DNA of 64,000 bases, from NCBI GenBank assembly GCA_002082585.1, contig CP020563.1, positions 4,458,001 to 4,522,000 on the forward strand. The letters run 5' to 3'. Below are positions 8,385-16,904 of the stretch, one piece after another (position 1 is the stretch's first letter; every line of letters begins with the position of its first letter). Position numbers and translations under genes: made by a program. Below the pieces are notes generated by a model. That model searched no databases and was not told the origin of the DNA. It was given only the letters and a program-made list of their open reading frames with translations. The DNA comes from Kitasatospora albolonga. GTDB taxonomy: Bacteria > Actinomycetota > Actinomycetes > Streptomycetales > Streptomycetaceae.

Positions 8385-9449
8385 TCAGTCGGCCACGGCT
8401 TCGATGAGGGCGAACGGCGCGGCCTCCGTGAGTGGTGTGACCGCCGTGAGGGCCAGGCCCGCGCGGCGGCACACGTTTGTGAAGTCCTTGTGGGTGCGCT
8501 CCCTGCCGCCCACGTTCACCAGCATGTTGAGGTCGCTCAAGTAGGTGATACCCCCGTCGGTGACGCCCGCCGCGCTGTCGACGACCTCGGGGAGCACGGG
8601 CTCCACGATCAGGACGAGGCCGCCGGGCGGCAGCACCTTGCGGCAGTTGCTCAGGATCGTGACCACCTGGTCATCCGTCCAGTCGTGCAGGACGCTCTTC
8701 ATCAGGTACAGCTCCGACCCTGCGGGGACGGAGCGGAAGAAGTCTCCGGCGACTAGTGAGTACCGCCCCTCCAGCCCCCGCCGCGCCATCGTGTCCGGCG
8801 CTCCGGCCAGCCCCTCCGCCGTGTCGAGGACCACGCCGATGAGGCCCGGATGCGCGGCGAGCACACCGGCCAGAAGGGTTCCGTTGCCTCCGCCCACGTC
8901 CGTGACCGAGGCGTACCGGCCGAAGTCGAAGGCGTGCGGCAGCGTGGCGGAGGTCTCCGAAGTGGCCTGGCTCATCGCCGCGTTGAAGTCCGCCGACAGC
9001 TCGGGGTGCTGGGCGAGATGGCTGAAGAAGTCGGTGCCGAAAGCGGTGTCGAACGCGATCTCGCCGGTACGGACACTGTCGTCCAGACGCTCCCAGGCCC
9101 GTACGATCGCAGGCTCGGTGAACATCCTGACGAACGAGGCGAGTGAGTCGGGGCGGCCGGGGTGGAGGAGCGCGCCCGCCGGGGTCACCGCGAAGGAGTC
9201 GGGGGCGTGTTCCCGCAGCAGGCCGAGCCCGGTCAGGGCACGCAGCAACCGTGTCATGGGCTGGTGCCCGGCCCCGGCGTCGGCGGCCACATCGGCGGCC
9301 CGGCGCGGCGCATCGCCGAGCAGCTCGACCACCCCCAACCGGACCGCCGCGCGCAGGGTCTGCGCGGCCATGCTGCCGAACGCGAGTCGGCCGATCAGAT
9401 CGCGGTCGGCCACGTCCGTCGCTGTGGTTCGGGCTTCGGTGTTCGTCAC
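8385..9449 (-). CDS. SAM-dependent O-methyltransferase
   Basis: A 354-residue methyltransferase of the plant-COMT/DnrK type. An N-terminal winged-helix dimerisation domain (GAVRLGVVELLGDAPRRAADVAADAGA) is followed by a Rossmann domain with the SAM site DVGGGNGTLLAGVLAAHP, the acidic GDFFRSVPAGSE and the catalytic-region KSVLHDWTDDQ, where the His is the usual general base. Family members methylate hydroxyl groups of polyketides and phenolics. It starts with GTG at 9449 behind GGAAAGG. The upstream region carries an array of AGAACC repeats and an AraC-type regulator gene read in the same direction. Confidence 0.85.
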   Translation of the reverse strand: MTNTEARTTATDVADRDLIGRLAFGSMAAQTLRAAVRLGVVELLGDAPRRAADVAADAGAGHQPMTRLLRALTGLGLLREHAPDSFAVTPAGALLHPGRPDSLASFVRMFTEPAIVRAWERLDDSVRTGEIAFDTAFGTDFFSHLAQHPELSADFNAAMSQATSETSATLPHAFDFGRYASVTDVGGGNGTLLAGVLAAHPGLIGVVLDTAEGLAGAPDTMARRGLEGRYSLVAGDFFRSVPAGSELYLMKSVLHDWTDDQVVTILSNCRKVLPPGGLVLIVEPVLPEVVDSAAGVTDGGITYLSDLNMLVNVGGRERTHKDFTNVCRRAGLALTAVTPLTEAAPFALIEAVAD

Positions 9450-9470
9450 GGGTGCTGCCTTTCCGGGCGG

Positions 9471-9533
9471 GGTTCTCGGGCGCGGTTCTGGTTCTTAGAG
9501 GAGGTTCTCTGCGGGGTTCTTCACGGAGGTTCT
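9471..9533. repeat. Six GGTTCT (AGAACC) repeats upstream of the methyltransferase
   Basis: GGTTCT occurs at 9471, 9484, 9490, 9503, 9515 and 9528, mostly 12-13 bp apart. On the coding strand of the methyltransferase these are AGAACC direct repeats in its 5' region. They may be binding sites of the neighbouring AraC-type protein. Confidence 0.65.
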
Positions 9534-9567
9534 TCATGGGGTCCGCCGCAGGGGTTCCCGCGTACGG

Positions 9568-10395
9568 TCAGCCTGCGGACGTGGCCCTGCCGGCCAGTGC
9601 GCCCGGCGTGCATCCGGCCAGTGCCCGTACGTCCCGGTGAAGGTGCGACTGGTCGGCGTACCCGCAGGCCAGAGCGGTGTCGGAGGCGGAACCGCCCGCG
9701 TGCAGTGCCCGTGCGGCGTGGTCGAAGCGGACGAGTACGGCGGCACGCTTGGGGGTGAGGCCGATCTGGTCGGTGAACCTGGACCACAGCCGCTTGCGGC
9801 TCCACCCGAAGGAGGCGGCGAGGTCGGCAACCCGTACCCGGCCCCGGTGGGCCACGATGGTGTCCCAGGCGGCGGCGACCTCGGGCGACATCGTCGGTGC
9901 CCCCGCGGCCCGCCTCGTGAGGAAGGCATCCGTCAGCACGAGGCGCTCCTGCCATGTGGTGGCGTCCGTCAGCCGCTCGCGGAGAAGGCGCGCGTGCCGT
10001 CCCCAGAGGTCCTCGAGCGCGGTGACGGAACCGTCCAGTTCGCGCGGGGGGACCCCCAGCAGCGTATGGGCGGCCTGTGGTGACAGGCACACCTCGACGC
10101 ATATGGCCCGCTCACCCCGGATGTGGGCCGGGCCGGGTGACAGCGGGGCGACGAAACTCCTCATCGGCCGATGCCCCGTGACGCTCTCCACCGTGAAGGG
10201 GGCGTCCCCGAGAGCGATGACGACCACCACGGCGGGCTGGGGGAGCACCTGCATGTCCAGCCCGACGGCCGCACGGTCACGGAAGCCGGCCAGGCGGACC
10301 CCGTCGAGCGAGGCGCCGCCGGGGAGGCGGGCAACCTCCCAGCCGTCCTCGGCGTCCCGGTCCCGGGGGACGGACCCCCTCTGCTGTCTGCGCAT
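9568..10395 (-). CDS. AraC-family transcriptional regulator
   Basis: About 275 residues. The N-terminal sensing domain (DMQVLPQPAVVVVIALGDAPFTVES) is followed by a C-terminal double helix-turn-helix (VRVADLAASFGWSRKRLWSRFTDQIGLTPKRAAVLVRFDHA...SDTALACGYADQSHLHRDVRALAGCTPG), the classic AraC signature. The gene lies upstream of, and is read in the same direction as, the O-methyltransferase, so it is a likely regulator of that gene. The start is uncertain: ATG 10395 is used, and an in-frame ATG lies 57 bases upstream. Confidence 0.8.
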   Translation of the reverse strand: MRRQQRGSVPRDRDAEDGWEVARLPGGASLDGVRLAGFRDRAAVGLDMQVLPQPAVVVVIALGDAPFTVESVTGHRPMRSFVAPLSPGPAHIRGERAICVEVCLSPQAAHTLLGVPPRELDGSVTALEDLWGRHARLLRERLTDATTWQERLVLTDAFLTRRAAGAPTMSPEVAAAWDTIVAHRGRVRVADLAASFGWSRKRLWSRFTDQIGLTPKRAAVLVRFDHAARALHAGGSASDTALACGYADQSHLHRDVRALAGCTPGALAGRATSAG

Positions 10396-10491
10396 GCCTC
10401 TACCGTCGCCCACTCCGGCGCGCCTGTCTTGGACGAATGTTCTGTGGCGCATGCTCTGCGACGGACGTTCCGTCAGCCCATCAGCCCGGCC

Positions 10492-11145
10492 CTACGGCAA
10501 AAGCCGTTGCTCCTTCGCCACCGATACCGCCCCCGCCCGCGTGTCGACGCCGAGCTTGTCGTAGATCCGGCCCAGGTGGGTCTTGACCGTGGCCTCGCTG
10601 ATGAACAGGGCGCGGGCGATGTCGCGGTTGCCGAGGCCCTGGGAGAGCTGGGCCAGGATGTCGCGTTCCCGGTCGGTGAGGGTGGGGCGGGGGCTGCGCA
10701 TGCGGGCCATGACCCGGCTGGCGACGGGGGCCGAGAGCGTGGTGCGGCCCTGGGCGGCGGAGCGGATGGCGGCGAACAGCTCCTCCGGGCGTTCCGCCTT
10801 CAGCAGGTAGCCGGTGGCCCCGGCCTCGATGGCCCGGGTGATGTCGGCGTCGGTGTCGTACGTGGTCAGCACCAGGACGTGGACCGTGCCGTCGGCCGCG
10901 ATGCGGCGGGTCGCCTCGACGCCGTCGATGCCCTCGCCGAGCTGGAGGTCCATGAGGACGACGTCCGGGGTGAGGCGGGCGGCGAGCACCACGGCCTCCT
11001 CGCCGCTGCCCGCCTCGCCGACGACCTCGATGTCCGGTTCGCTGCCGAGGAGGGCCAGCAGGCCGGCGCGGACGACCACGTGGTCGTCGCAGAGCAGGAT
11101 GCGTACGGGAGCGGGGGCGGGGGACGCGGTTGCCTCGCCGGTCAT
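10492..11145 (-). CDS. senR: NarL/LuxR-family response regulator, SenR-like
   Basis: A 217-residue response regulator: receiver domain (ILLCDDHVVVRAGL, phospho-acceptor Asp in VVLMDLQLG, LVLTTYDTD, GYLLKAE) and a C-terminal LuxR HTH (LTDRERDILAQLSQGLGNRDIARALFISEATVKTHLGRIYDKLGV). It starts at ATG 11145 behind GGAGG and follows the kinase gene by 13 bases, so the two are co-transcribed. The name SenR is inferred from the divergent HbpS-like gene, as in the heme- and redox-sensing HbpS-SenS-SenR system of S. reticuli. Confidence 0.8.
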   Translation of the reverse strand: MTGEATASPAPAPVRILLCDDHVVVRAGLLALLGSEPDIEVVGEAGSGEEAVVLAARLTPDVVLMDLQLGEGIDGVEATRRIAADGTVHVLVLTTYDTDADITRAIEAGATGYLLKAERPEELFAAIRSAAQGRTTLSAPVASRVMARMRSPRPTLTDRERDILAQLSQGLGNRDIARALFISEATVKTHLGRIYDKLGVDTRAGAVSVAKEQRLLP

Positions 11146-11158
11146 GTGCGGTCCTCCG

Positions 11159-12520
11159 TCATGTGGGGTCCTCCAGGGTGGTGAGCGGGACCTCGGCCGA
11201 GAGCACCGTGCCCTCGCCGGGCGCCGACTCGATCGTCAGCGTTCCGCCGAGCTGGCGCACGCGCGCCCGCATCGCGGGCAGCCCATGGCCCCGTATGGCA
11301 CCCGTCGCGCGCGGGGCACCGGGCTCCGGCGTGAAGCCCCGGCCGTTGTCGCCGATGTCCAGGACCACCCGGTCGCCCAGGTGGGTCAGGGTCAGCCCGG
11401 CGGCGGTGGCGTCGGCGTGTTCCCGTACGTTGGCGAGAGCCCCTTGCGCGATGCGCAGCAGCGCGGACTGCACCCGGTCCGGCAGCGGGGCGTGCGGCGT
11501 GCCCTCCACGTGGCAGCGGACGGTCAGGGCCCCCTGCGCCTGGGCGCTCTCGCGGGCCGCCAGTGCGTGCAGGGCCGCCTCCAGGCCGCCGCCCTCCGCC
11601 AGATCGGCCGGGGCCAGGTCGTGGACGAAGCGGCGGGCCTCGGCGAGGTTGCGTTCCGCGATGCCCGTGGCCGTACGGACATGGCGGCGGGCGGCGTCCG
11701 GGTCGGCGTCCCAGGTGCGGTCGGCCGCCTGGAGCAGCATCTGCTGGCTGGACAGGCCCTGCGCCAGGGTGTCGTGGATCTCCATGGAGAGCCGCTGGCG
11801 CTCCGCGAGGGTGCCTTCGCGCCGCTCGGTGGCGGCCAGTTCGCGCCGGGTGCGCAGCAGGTCGTCGATCAGCTCGCGCTGGCGGGCCGCCAGTTCCCGT
11901 TGGCGTACGGCCTGCCGCTGCATATGCACGAATACGGCGGTGGCGACGGCCGCCACGGCGGGCGGGGCGAGCACCAGGTTCGGGTCGAACTCGGTGGCCA
12001 GGCGCAGTTGGGCGGCCACCACGAACACGGTCAGCAGGGCGACCAGCGCGAGCGCCGCGCGCGGCGGCAGGATGCGCAGCCCGGTGTAGAACAGCGGCAC
12101 CGCGCACCACGCGAAGCTCGGGGCGAGCACGACCAGCACCGTCCAGACGGCTACCAGGACCCCGAGCCAGGCCACCCGGCGCGGGGTGGGGCGCGAGCCC
12201 AGGACCGGCCCCAGCAGATACAGCACCGACAGCGTGATCGACAGCGCGATGATCCACGGCGTACGGGCCTCGCCGGGGTGCCGCATCAGGAACCGGGTCA
12301 GCGAGGCGCTCAGCAGCAGGAAGAACGCGGCGTGCATGAGGAGCGCGAGCCAGCGGGCGTCGGGATCGGGGCCGGGACTCGGGGCGGGGCCGGGATCGAG
12401 GTCGGAGGCAGGGGCGGGACTGGTGGCGGGGGCGTGGACGGGGCGGCCCGTGGTCCTGGCGTCCGTCCTCGCGTCGCCCCCCGCCCCCGCGTCCTCCCGT
12501 CCACCGGTCCGGCGCTCCAC
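11159..12520 (-). CDS. senS: Sensor histidine kinase, SenS-like
   Basis: About 453 residues. After a low-complexity Pro/Asp N-terminus there are five to six membrane helices (ARWLALLMHAAFFLLLSASL, WIIALSITLSVLYLLGPVL, WLGVLVAVWTVLVVLAPSF and others), a coiled coil (QRQAVRQRELAARQRELIDDLL), the HisKA_3 phosphorylation site (MEIHDTLAQGLSSQ) and a HATPase domain (LANVREHADA, LDIGDNGRGF). GTG 12520 is chosen because GAGAGG precedes it. Together with the receiver gene and the divergent HbpS-like gene this matches the SenS arrangement, in which extracellular HbpS modulates the kinase. Confidence 0.78.
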   Translation of the reverse strand: MERRTGGREDAGAGGDARTDARTTGRPVHAPATSPAPASDLDPGPAPSPGPDPDARWLALLMHAAFFLLLSASLTRFLMRHPGEARTPWIIALSITLSVLYLLGPVLGSRPTPRRVAWLGVLVAVWTVLVVLAPSFAWCAVPLFYTGLRILPPRAALALVALLTVFVVAAQLRLATEFDPNLVLAPPAVAAVATAVFVHMQRQAVRQRELAARQRELIDDLLRTRRELAATERREGTLAERQRLSMEIHDTLAQGLSSQQMLLQAADRTWDADPDAARRHVRTATGIAERNLAEARRFVHDLAPADLAEGGGLEAALHALAARESAQAQGALTVRCHVEGTPHAPLPDRVQSALLRIAQGALANVREHADATAAGLTLTHLGDRVVLDIGDNGRGFTPEPGAPRATGAIRGHGLPAMRARVRQLGGTLTIESAPGEGTVLSAEVPLTTLEDPT

Positions 12521-12741
12521 CCTGCACCTCTCGTTCCCTCGTTGACCTGCGTAGATCCCTCCATGGTCACCCCGTCCGGCCACCCCCGCATCAACCGATC
12601 GGCCGACAGGGACATCAGCCGTCCCGCGCGCCGCTTCCAGCCGGTACGCCGACCGTACGGGGCCGGAACCGCCCGGAGGATCGATGGCAGAGCGAAAACG
12701 CCTCAGGAACCACCGAACAACCCACCCTTCAAGGAGTCACC

Positions 12742-13299
12742 ATGAAGAAGCTGTCGCTGCGTGCCCGCGTCCTCACCGGTACCGTCGCCGTCGCCGCCCT
12801 CGGGGCCGGGACCTTCGGCGCCGTCTCCGCGAACGCCTCCGCCCCGGCCGCCGCGCCCGCCGCCGCCGTCAAGGCGGACACGAACAACCGCAACCTCCAG
12901 CAGAGCACCCACCTCACCGTGGCCGCCGCCACCAAGGCCGCGCAGGCCACGCTGGACGCCGCGAAGAAGGAGAACCAGCGCGTCTCGGTCGCCGTCGTCG
13001 ACCGCAACGGCAACACCATCGTGACGCTGCGCGGCGACGGCGCGGGCCCGCAGTCGCCCGAGTCCGCCGTGAAGAAGGCGTTCACCGCCGTCTCCTGGAA
13101 CGCCCCCACCTCCGAGCTGGTCAAGCGCCTGGAGCAGGCCCCCAACCTGAAGGACATCCCGGGCACCCTGTTCCTCGGGGGCGGCGCCCCGGTCCAGGTC
13201 AAGGGCGCCCCGGTCGCGGGCATCGGCGTGGCGGGCGCGCCCAGCGGCGACCTGGACGAGAAGTTCGCCAAGGCGGGCGTCGCCGCCCTCACCCGGTAG
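12742..13299 (+). CDS. hbpS: Secreted HbpS-like heme-binding protein (GlcG/DUF336 family)
   Basis: A 185-residue exported protein. A signal peptide with KKLSLRAR, a hydrophobic core and ANASA-type cleavage is followed by a GlcG/HbpS domain (LTVAAATKAAQATLDAAKKENQRVSVAVVDRNGNTIVTLRGDGAGPQSPESAVKKAFTA, then GGGAPVQVKGAPVAGIGVAGAPSGDLDEKFAKAGVAAL). In S. reticuli HbpS is an octameric heme-binding protein that interacts with kinase SenS. Here it is divergent from a SenS/SenR-like pair, and an AAGGAG site precedes ATG 12742. The identification rests on family plus context. Confidence 0.8.
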   Translation: MKKLSLRARVLTGTVAVAALGAGTFGAVSANASAPAAAPAAAVKADTNNRNLQQSTHLTVAAATKAAQATLDAAKKENQRVSVAVVDRNGNTIVTLRGDGAGPQSPESAVKKAFTAVSWNAPTSELVKRLEQAPNLKDIPGTLFLGGGAPVQVKGAPVAGIGVAGAPSGDLDEKFAKAGVAALTR

Positions 13300-13336
13300 T
13301 CACGTCAGCACCGCACCGCCGAGAACGGAGAAGCCC

Positions 13337-13933
13337 ATGAACGCCCTCGATCACGCCCTGCTCACCGCCGCACGCACCGGCGACACCGATGGTGTGCGCA
13401 CCGCGATCGAGGGCGGAGCCCGCGTCGACGCCCGCGACGAGGAGCTGCGCACCCCGCTGCTCCTCGCCGCCCTCGGCGACCACGTGGAGGCGGCCCGGCT
13501 GCTGGTGGCCGCCGGGGCCGATCCGGACGCCCAGGACCGGCGCGAGGACAGCCCCTGGCTGGTCACCGGGGTCACCGGCAGCGTCGCGATGCTGCACGTG
13601 CTGCTGCCCGCCGGGCCCGACCTGACCCTGCGGAACCGGTTCGGCGGTATCGCGCTGATCCCCGCCGCCGAGCGCGGTCATGTCGCGTACGTACGGGAGG
13701 TGCTGCGCCGCACCGACATCGACGTGGACCACGTCAACCGGCTCGGCTGGACCGCCCTGCTGGAGGCGGTGATCCTCGGCGACGGCGGCCGGGCGCACCA
13801 GGAGGTCGTGGAGGCGCTGCTGGCCGCCGGTGCCACGCCCGGCCTGGCGGACGGGGACGGGGTCACGGCCCTGGCCCACGCAGAGCGGCGCGGGTTCACG
13901 GAGCTCGTCGCGCTGCTGCGGGCCGCCGCGTGA
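13337..13933 (+). CDS. Ankyrin-repeat protein
   Basis: 198 residues of about five ankyrin repeats (DHALLTAARTGDTDGVRTAIEGGARVDARDEELRTPLLLAALGDHVEAARLLVAAGADPDAQDR...). Cytoplasmic, with no signal peptide; ankyrin repeats mediate protein contacts. It lies 37 bases after hbpS and overlaps the next gene by the GTGA at 13930, so it probably belongs to the hbpS operon. Partner unknown. Confidence 0.85.
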   Translation: MNALDHALLTAARTGDTDGVRTAIEGGARVDARDEELRTPLLLAALGDHVEAARLLVAAGADPDAQDRREDSPWLVTGVTGSVAMLHVLLPAGPDLTLRNRFGGIALIPAAERGHVAYVREVLRRTDIDVDHVNRLGWTALLEAVILGDGGRAHQEVVEALLAAGATPGLADGDGVTALAHAERRGFTELVALLRAAA

Positions 13934-15267
13934 CCGGCGTACGCGGGGCGCACACCGACTCCGCCACCGCCCCTTCCCGTACGGGCCGTACTGCCTGCGC
14001 CGCCCGTATTGCCAGCATCGCCCGTACGGTCCGCACCTTCCGCACCTCCCGTACCGACCGCGCGCGCCGGTTCACGCCGGTGCTCACCGCGGCTGTCGTC
14101 CTCACCGCGACCGCCGTGCTCGCCGGATGCGCGTCCGGTACGGCGGAGGCTCCCCCGGAGGCGTCCGCCGCGCCCGGCACCGTACGCACCGCCGACCCCG
14201 CCCCCTCCGGCACCCTCGCCCCCGCCGGCCGCACCCCTCAAGGCACCCTCCTCGTGGCCGACTTCGGCGGCGACACCGTGACCTTCGTCGACCCCGGGAA
14301 GGACGGTTCGGGGAGGGGTGGGGGCCCCATCGCCTCCGTCGAGGTCGGCACCGCCCCCTACGGGCTCGTCGTCGGCGAGGACGGCCGCGCCTGGGTCGCC
14401 ACCGCCGAGGGGGTCGCCGTCGTGGACACGCGGCAGCGGACCCGGCTCGCGCTGATCCCGTACGAGACGGAGACCGGACCCGTCACGACCGGCGAGTACC
14501 GGGGCGGCGGTATGGGTATCGCCCTGGCCCCCGACGGCCGACACGTCTACGTCGGGGTCAACGTGCCCGGCGGCAACGGCACGGTGGAGGTCATCGACAC
14601 CGCGACCCGCGAGGTCACCGGGGTCGCACCGGTCGGCCGCCGCCCCTTCGACGTGGACGTCTCACCGGACGGCCGCGAGGTGTACGCCACCAACCACGAC
14701 TCCTTCGACGTGACGGCGGTGGACGCGGACACCTTGAGGACCCGGCGCATGGAAGTCGCCCCGTACGGCACCGAGGGCGGGCTCGGCTCCTGGCTGAAGC
14801 CGCACTACGCCGTCGTACGCCCCCAGGACGGCACGCTGCTGCTGCCGTTCGAGGGGGAGCGGCTGGCCGTGCTCGACCCGCGCAGCGGCAAGGTCACCAT
14901 CGAGCGGATGACCGCCGACACCCACCAGCACGGGGCGGCCCTCGCCCCCGACGGCACTCTCCTCGTCGTCGGCACCGGCCCGATCGGCTCGGCCGACGAG
15001 GGCCCCTCGCTCACCGTCCGCGCCCCGGGCGGCACGGAGCGGATCGTCCCCCTGGAAGGGCCGCACGAGGACGTGGCGGTGTCGGCGGACGGCCGGACGG
15101 CGTACGTCACCGGCGGGTTCACCCGCGACGGTTACTGGAACGGGATCACCGTCGTCGACCTCGACAACCTCGACAAGCTCGAAGACCTCGACAACCCCAA
15201 CAACGAGAAAAACAAGCCGATTCGCCTTTCCGCAGGCAACCGACCCCTCGGAATCGCCATCCTCTGA
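13930..15267 (+). CDS. YncE-like beta-propeller lipoprotein
   Basis: A 445-residue protein with a long N-terminus ending in a lipoprotein signal (TAAVVLTATAVLAGC, Cys near residue 67). The mature part is a beta-propeller of repeated blades (GTLLVADFGGDTVTFVD, MGIALAPDGRHVYVGVNVPGGNGTVEVIDTATREV, PFDVDVSPDGREVYATNHDSFDVTAVD, AALAPDGTLLVVG, AVSADGRTAYVTGGFTRDGYW). Such YVTN/YncE proteins are extracellular and mostly uncharacterised. Translation is coupled to the ankyrin gene through a four-base overlap. Confidence 0.8.
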   Translation: MTGVRGAHTDSATAPSRTGRTACAARIASIARTVRTFRTSRTDRARRFTPVLTAAVVLTATAVLAGCASGTAEAPPEASAAPGTVRTADPAPSGTLAPAGRTPQGTLLVADFGGDTVTFVDPGKDGSGRGGGPIASVEVGTAPYGLVVGEDGRAWVATAEGVAVVDTRQRTRLALIPYETETGPVTTGEYRGGGMGIALAPDGRHVYVGVNVPGGNGTVEVIDTATREVTGVAPVGRRPFDVDVSPDGREVYATNHDSFDVTAVDADTLRTRRMEVAPYGTEGGLGSWLKPHYAVVRPQDGTLLLPFEGERLAVLDPRSGKVTIERMTADTHQHGAALAPDGTLLVVGTGPIGSADEGPSLTVRAPGGTERIVPLEGPHEDVAVSADGRTAYVTGGFTRDGYWNGITVVDLDNLDKLEDLDNPNNEKNKPIRLSAGNRPLGIAIL

Positions 15268-15271
15268 GTCA

Positions 15272-15309
15272 GGAGCCGTCCGCCCATCCCCCGGGGCGGG
15301 CGGCTCCTT
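15272..15309 (+). terminator. Rho-independent-type hairpin after the beta-propeller gene
   Basis: GGAGCCGTCCGCCC (15272-15285) pairs with GGGCGGGCGGCTCC (15294-15307), a 14-bp stem with one G-T pair, five bases after the stop codon. It has only a short T tract. Confidence 0.75.
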
Positions 15310-15351
15310 CCCTTCCCGGGCCGCCCTTCCCGGGGTTCGCGCCCCGGCGCC

Positions 15352-15357
15352 TAGGAT
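15352..15357 (+). promoter_or_regulatory. TAGGAT -10 box, leaderless start at 15364
   Basis: TAGGAT lies six bases before GTG 15364, with no ribosome binding site between. Confidence 0.65.
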
Positions 15358-15363
15358 CGACCG

Positions 15364-16800
15364 GTGAACCGCCGCACCCCCGCCGTCCCCCTGCTCGCCC
15401 TGCTCCTCGCCCTCGCGCTCCTCGGCACGGGCTGCACCGGCGGGGTCGAGGGCACCCCGGGCGCGGCCGGGCTCCGCGACCCGTACTTCCCGGGGCTCGG
15501 CAACGGCGGCTACGACGTCACCCACTACGGCCTGAAGCTCGACATCGGCCCGGCCGCCGACGGGCCGCGCGCCCCTGCCGCCGACCGGCTGCGCGGCACG
15601 GCCACCATCACCGCCCGCGCCACCCAGGACCTGAGCGCCTTCCATCTCGACCTGGCCGGGCTCGACGTGGAGAGCGCCACCGTGGAGGGGCGTCCGGCGG
15701 CGGTGAACCGGGCGGGCAAGGAGCTGACGATCCGTCCGGCGGCCGCGGTCGAGGACCGGCTGCGCAAGGGGCGCACGTTTACCACCGTCGTGCGCTACTC
15801 CGGCTCCCCGCAGGCCATCACCGACGCGGACGGCGCCGAGGAGGGCTGGCTGCGGACGGCGGACGGGGCGGTCGCCCTCGGCGAGCCGACCGGGTCCATG
15901 GCCTGGTTCCCCGGCAACCACCACCCGAGCGACAAGGCCGCGTACGACATCGAGGTCACCGTCCCCGAGCCGCTGACGGCCGTCTCCAACGGGGAGCCGG
16001 TGTCACGGCGCACGGCGGACGGGCGTACCACCTACCACTGGCGGACCACCGAACCCATGGCGAGCTACCTGGCGACCGTGGCCGTCGGCCGGTTCACCAC
16101 CCGGCAGTCGCGCACACCCGACGGCATCCGGCTGTTCACCGCCGTGGACCCGGAGGCGGCGGCCAGGGGCGGGAGTGCGCTGACGGAGGTGCTGGACGAG
16201 ATCCCGGCCGTACTGAAGTGGTCGGCGGAGAAGTTCGGGCCCTACCCCTTCACCTCCGCCGGGGCGATCGTGGAGCGGACCGGCGACTCGTCGTACGCCC
16301 TGGAGACCCAGAACCGCCCCGTCTTCCCCGGCCCGCCCGACACCGCACTCCTCGTCCACGAGCTGGCCCACCAGTGGTTCGGGAACTCCGTCACCCCCCG
16401 GACCTGGCGGGACATGTGGCTCAACGAGGGCTTCGCCACGTACGCGGAGTGGCTCTGGGCCGCCGACCACGACGGCGTACCGATCGGTGAGAGCTTCGAC
16501 GAGGCGTACGCCGACGACGCCAACTGGGCCTTTCCGCCCGCCGATCCGCCCACCGCCGCCGATCTCTTCGACGCGCCGGTGTACGGGCGCGGCGCCATGG
16601 TCGTGCACCGCATCCGGCTCGCCCTGGACGACGACCGGGCGTTCTTCGCCCTGGTCAGGGGGTGGACGAAGGCGCACCGGCACAAGAACGCCGCCACCGA
16701 GGACTTCACCGCGTACGTCGAGAAGGCGACGGGCCGGGATCTGACGGAGCTGTGGGACGCCTGGCTGTACGGCGGAAGCCGGCCGCCCAAGGAGGGCTGA
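15364..16800 (+). CDS. M1-family zinc aminopeptidase-like lipoprotein
   Basis: A 478-residue exported metallopeptidase. A lipobox (ALALLGTGC) places it on the outer face of the membrane. The beta-rich N-domain (YDVTHYGLKLDIGP) precedes the gluzincin site HELAHQWFGNSVTPRTWRDMWLNEGFATYAEWLW, with zinc ligands His, His and the downstream Glu and the catalytic Glu of HEXXH. YALETQN takes the place of the GAMEN exopeptidase loop (Tyr-Ala-Leu-Glu), so aminopeptidase specificity may be altered. It is shorter than full PepN because it lacks the C-terminal helical domain. Confidence 0.85.
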   Translation: MNRRTPAVPLLALLLALALLGTGCTGGVEGTPGAAGLRDPYFPGLGNGGYDVTHYGLKLDIGPAADGPRAPAADRLRGTATITARATQDLSAFHLDLAGLDVESATVEGRPAAVNRAGKELTIRPAAAVEDRLRKGRTFTTVVRYSGSPQAITDADGAEEGWLRTADGAVALGEPTGSMAWFPGNHHPSDKAAYDIEVTVPEPLTAVSNGEPVSRRTADGRTTYHWRTTEPMASYLATVAVGRFTTRQSRTPDGIRLFTAVDPEAAARGGSALTEVLDEIPAVLKWSAEKFGPYPFTSAGAIVERTGDSSYALETQNRPVFPGPPDTALLVHELAHQWFGNSVTPRTWRDMWLNEGFATYAEWLWAADHDGVPIGESFDEAYADDANWAFPPADPPTAADLFDAPVYGRGAMVVHRIRLALDDDRAFFALVRGWTKAHRHKNAATEDFTAYVEKATGRDLTELWDAWLYGGSRPPKEG

Positions 16801-16896
16801 CCGGCTTCCGTGCACCTGGTCGCCCAGGCAGGGCTGGGCGGCTTCCGCACGCCCGGCCGCCCAGGACAGGGCTGACCGGCTTCCGTGCGCCCGGGC
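16794..16896. repeat. Three imperfect 37-38 bp repeats at the M1/M4 gene junction
   Basis: Copies begin GGGCTGACCGGCTTCCG at 16794, GGGCTGGGCGGCTTCCG at 16831 and GGGCTGACCGGCTTCCG at 16868, the first starting in the stop codon region of the M1 gene. A CGCCCAG/CTGGGCG stem (16821-16840) sits between copies, so the block may help terminate transcription from either side. Confidence 0.65.
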
Positions 16897-16904
16897 GTTC
16901 GACG

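Noticed and set aside
8671..9537. Minus-strand frame overlapping the AGAACC repeats
   Set aside because: It runs out of frame with the methyltransferase and has an Arg/Ala-rich shadow composition.
13830..16490. An 886-codon open frame on the plus strand across the ankyrin, propeller and M1 genes
   Set aside because: It is a shifted-frame shadow of three well-supported genes, with Arg/Pro/His-rich composition and no domain.
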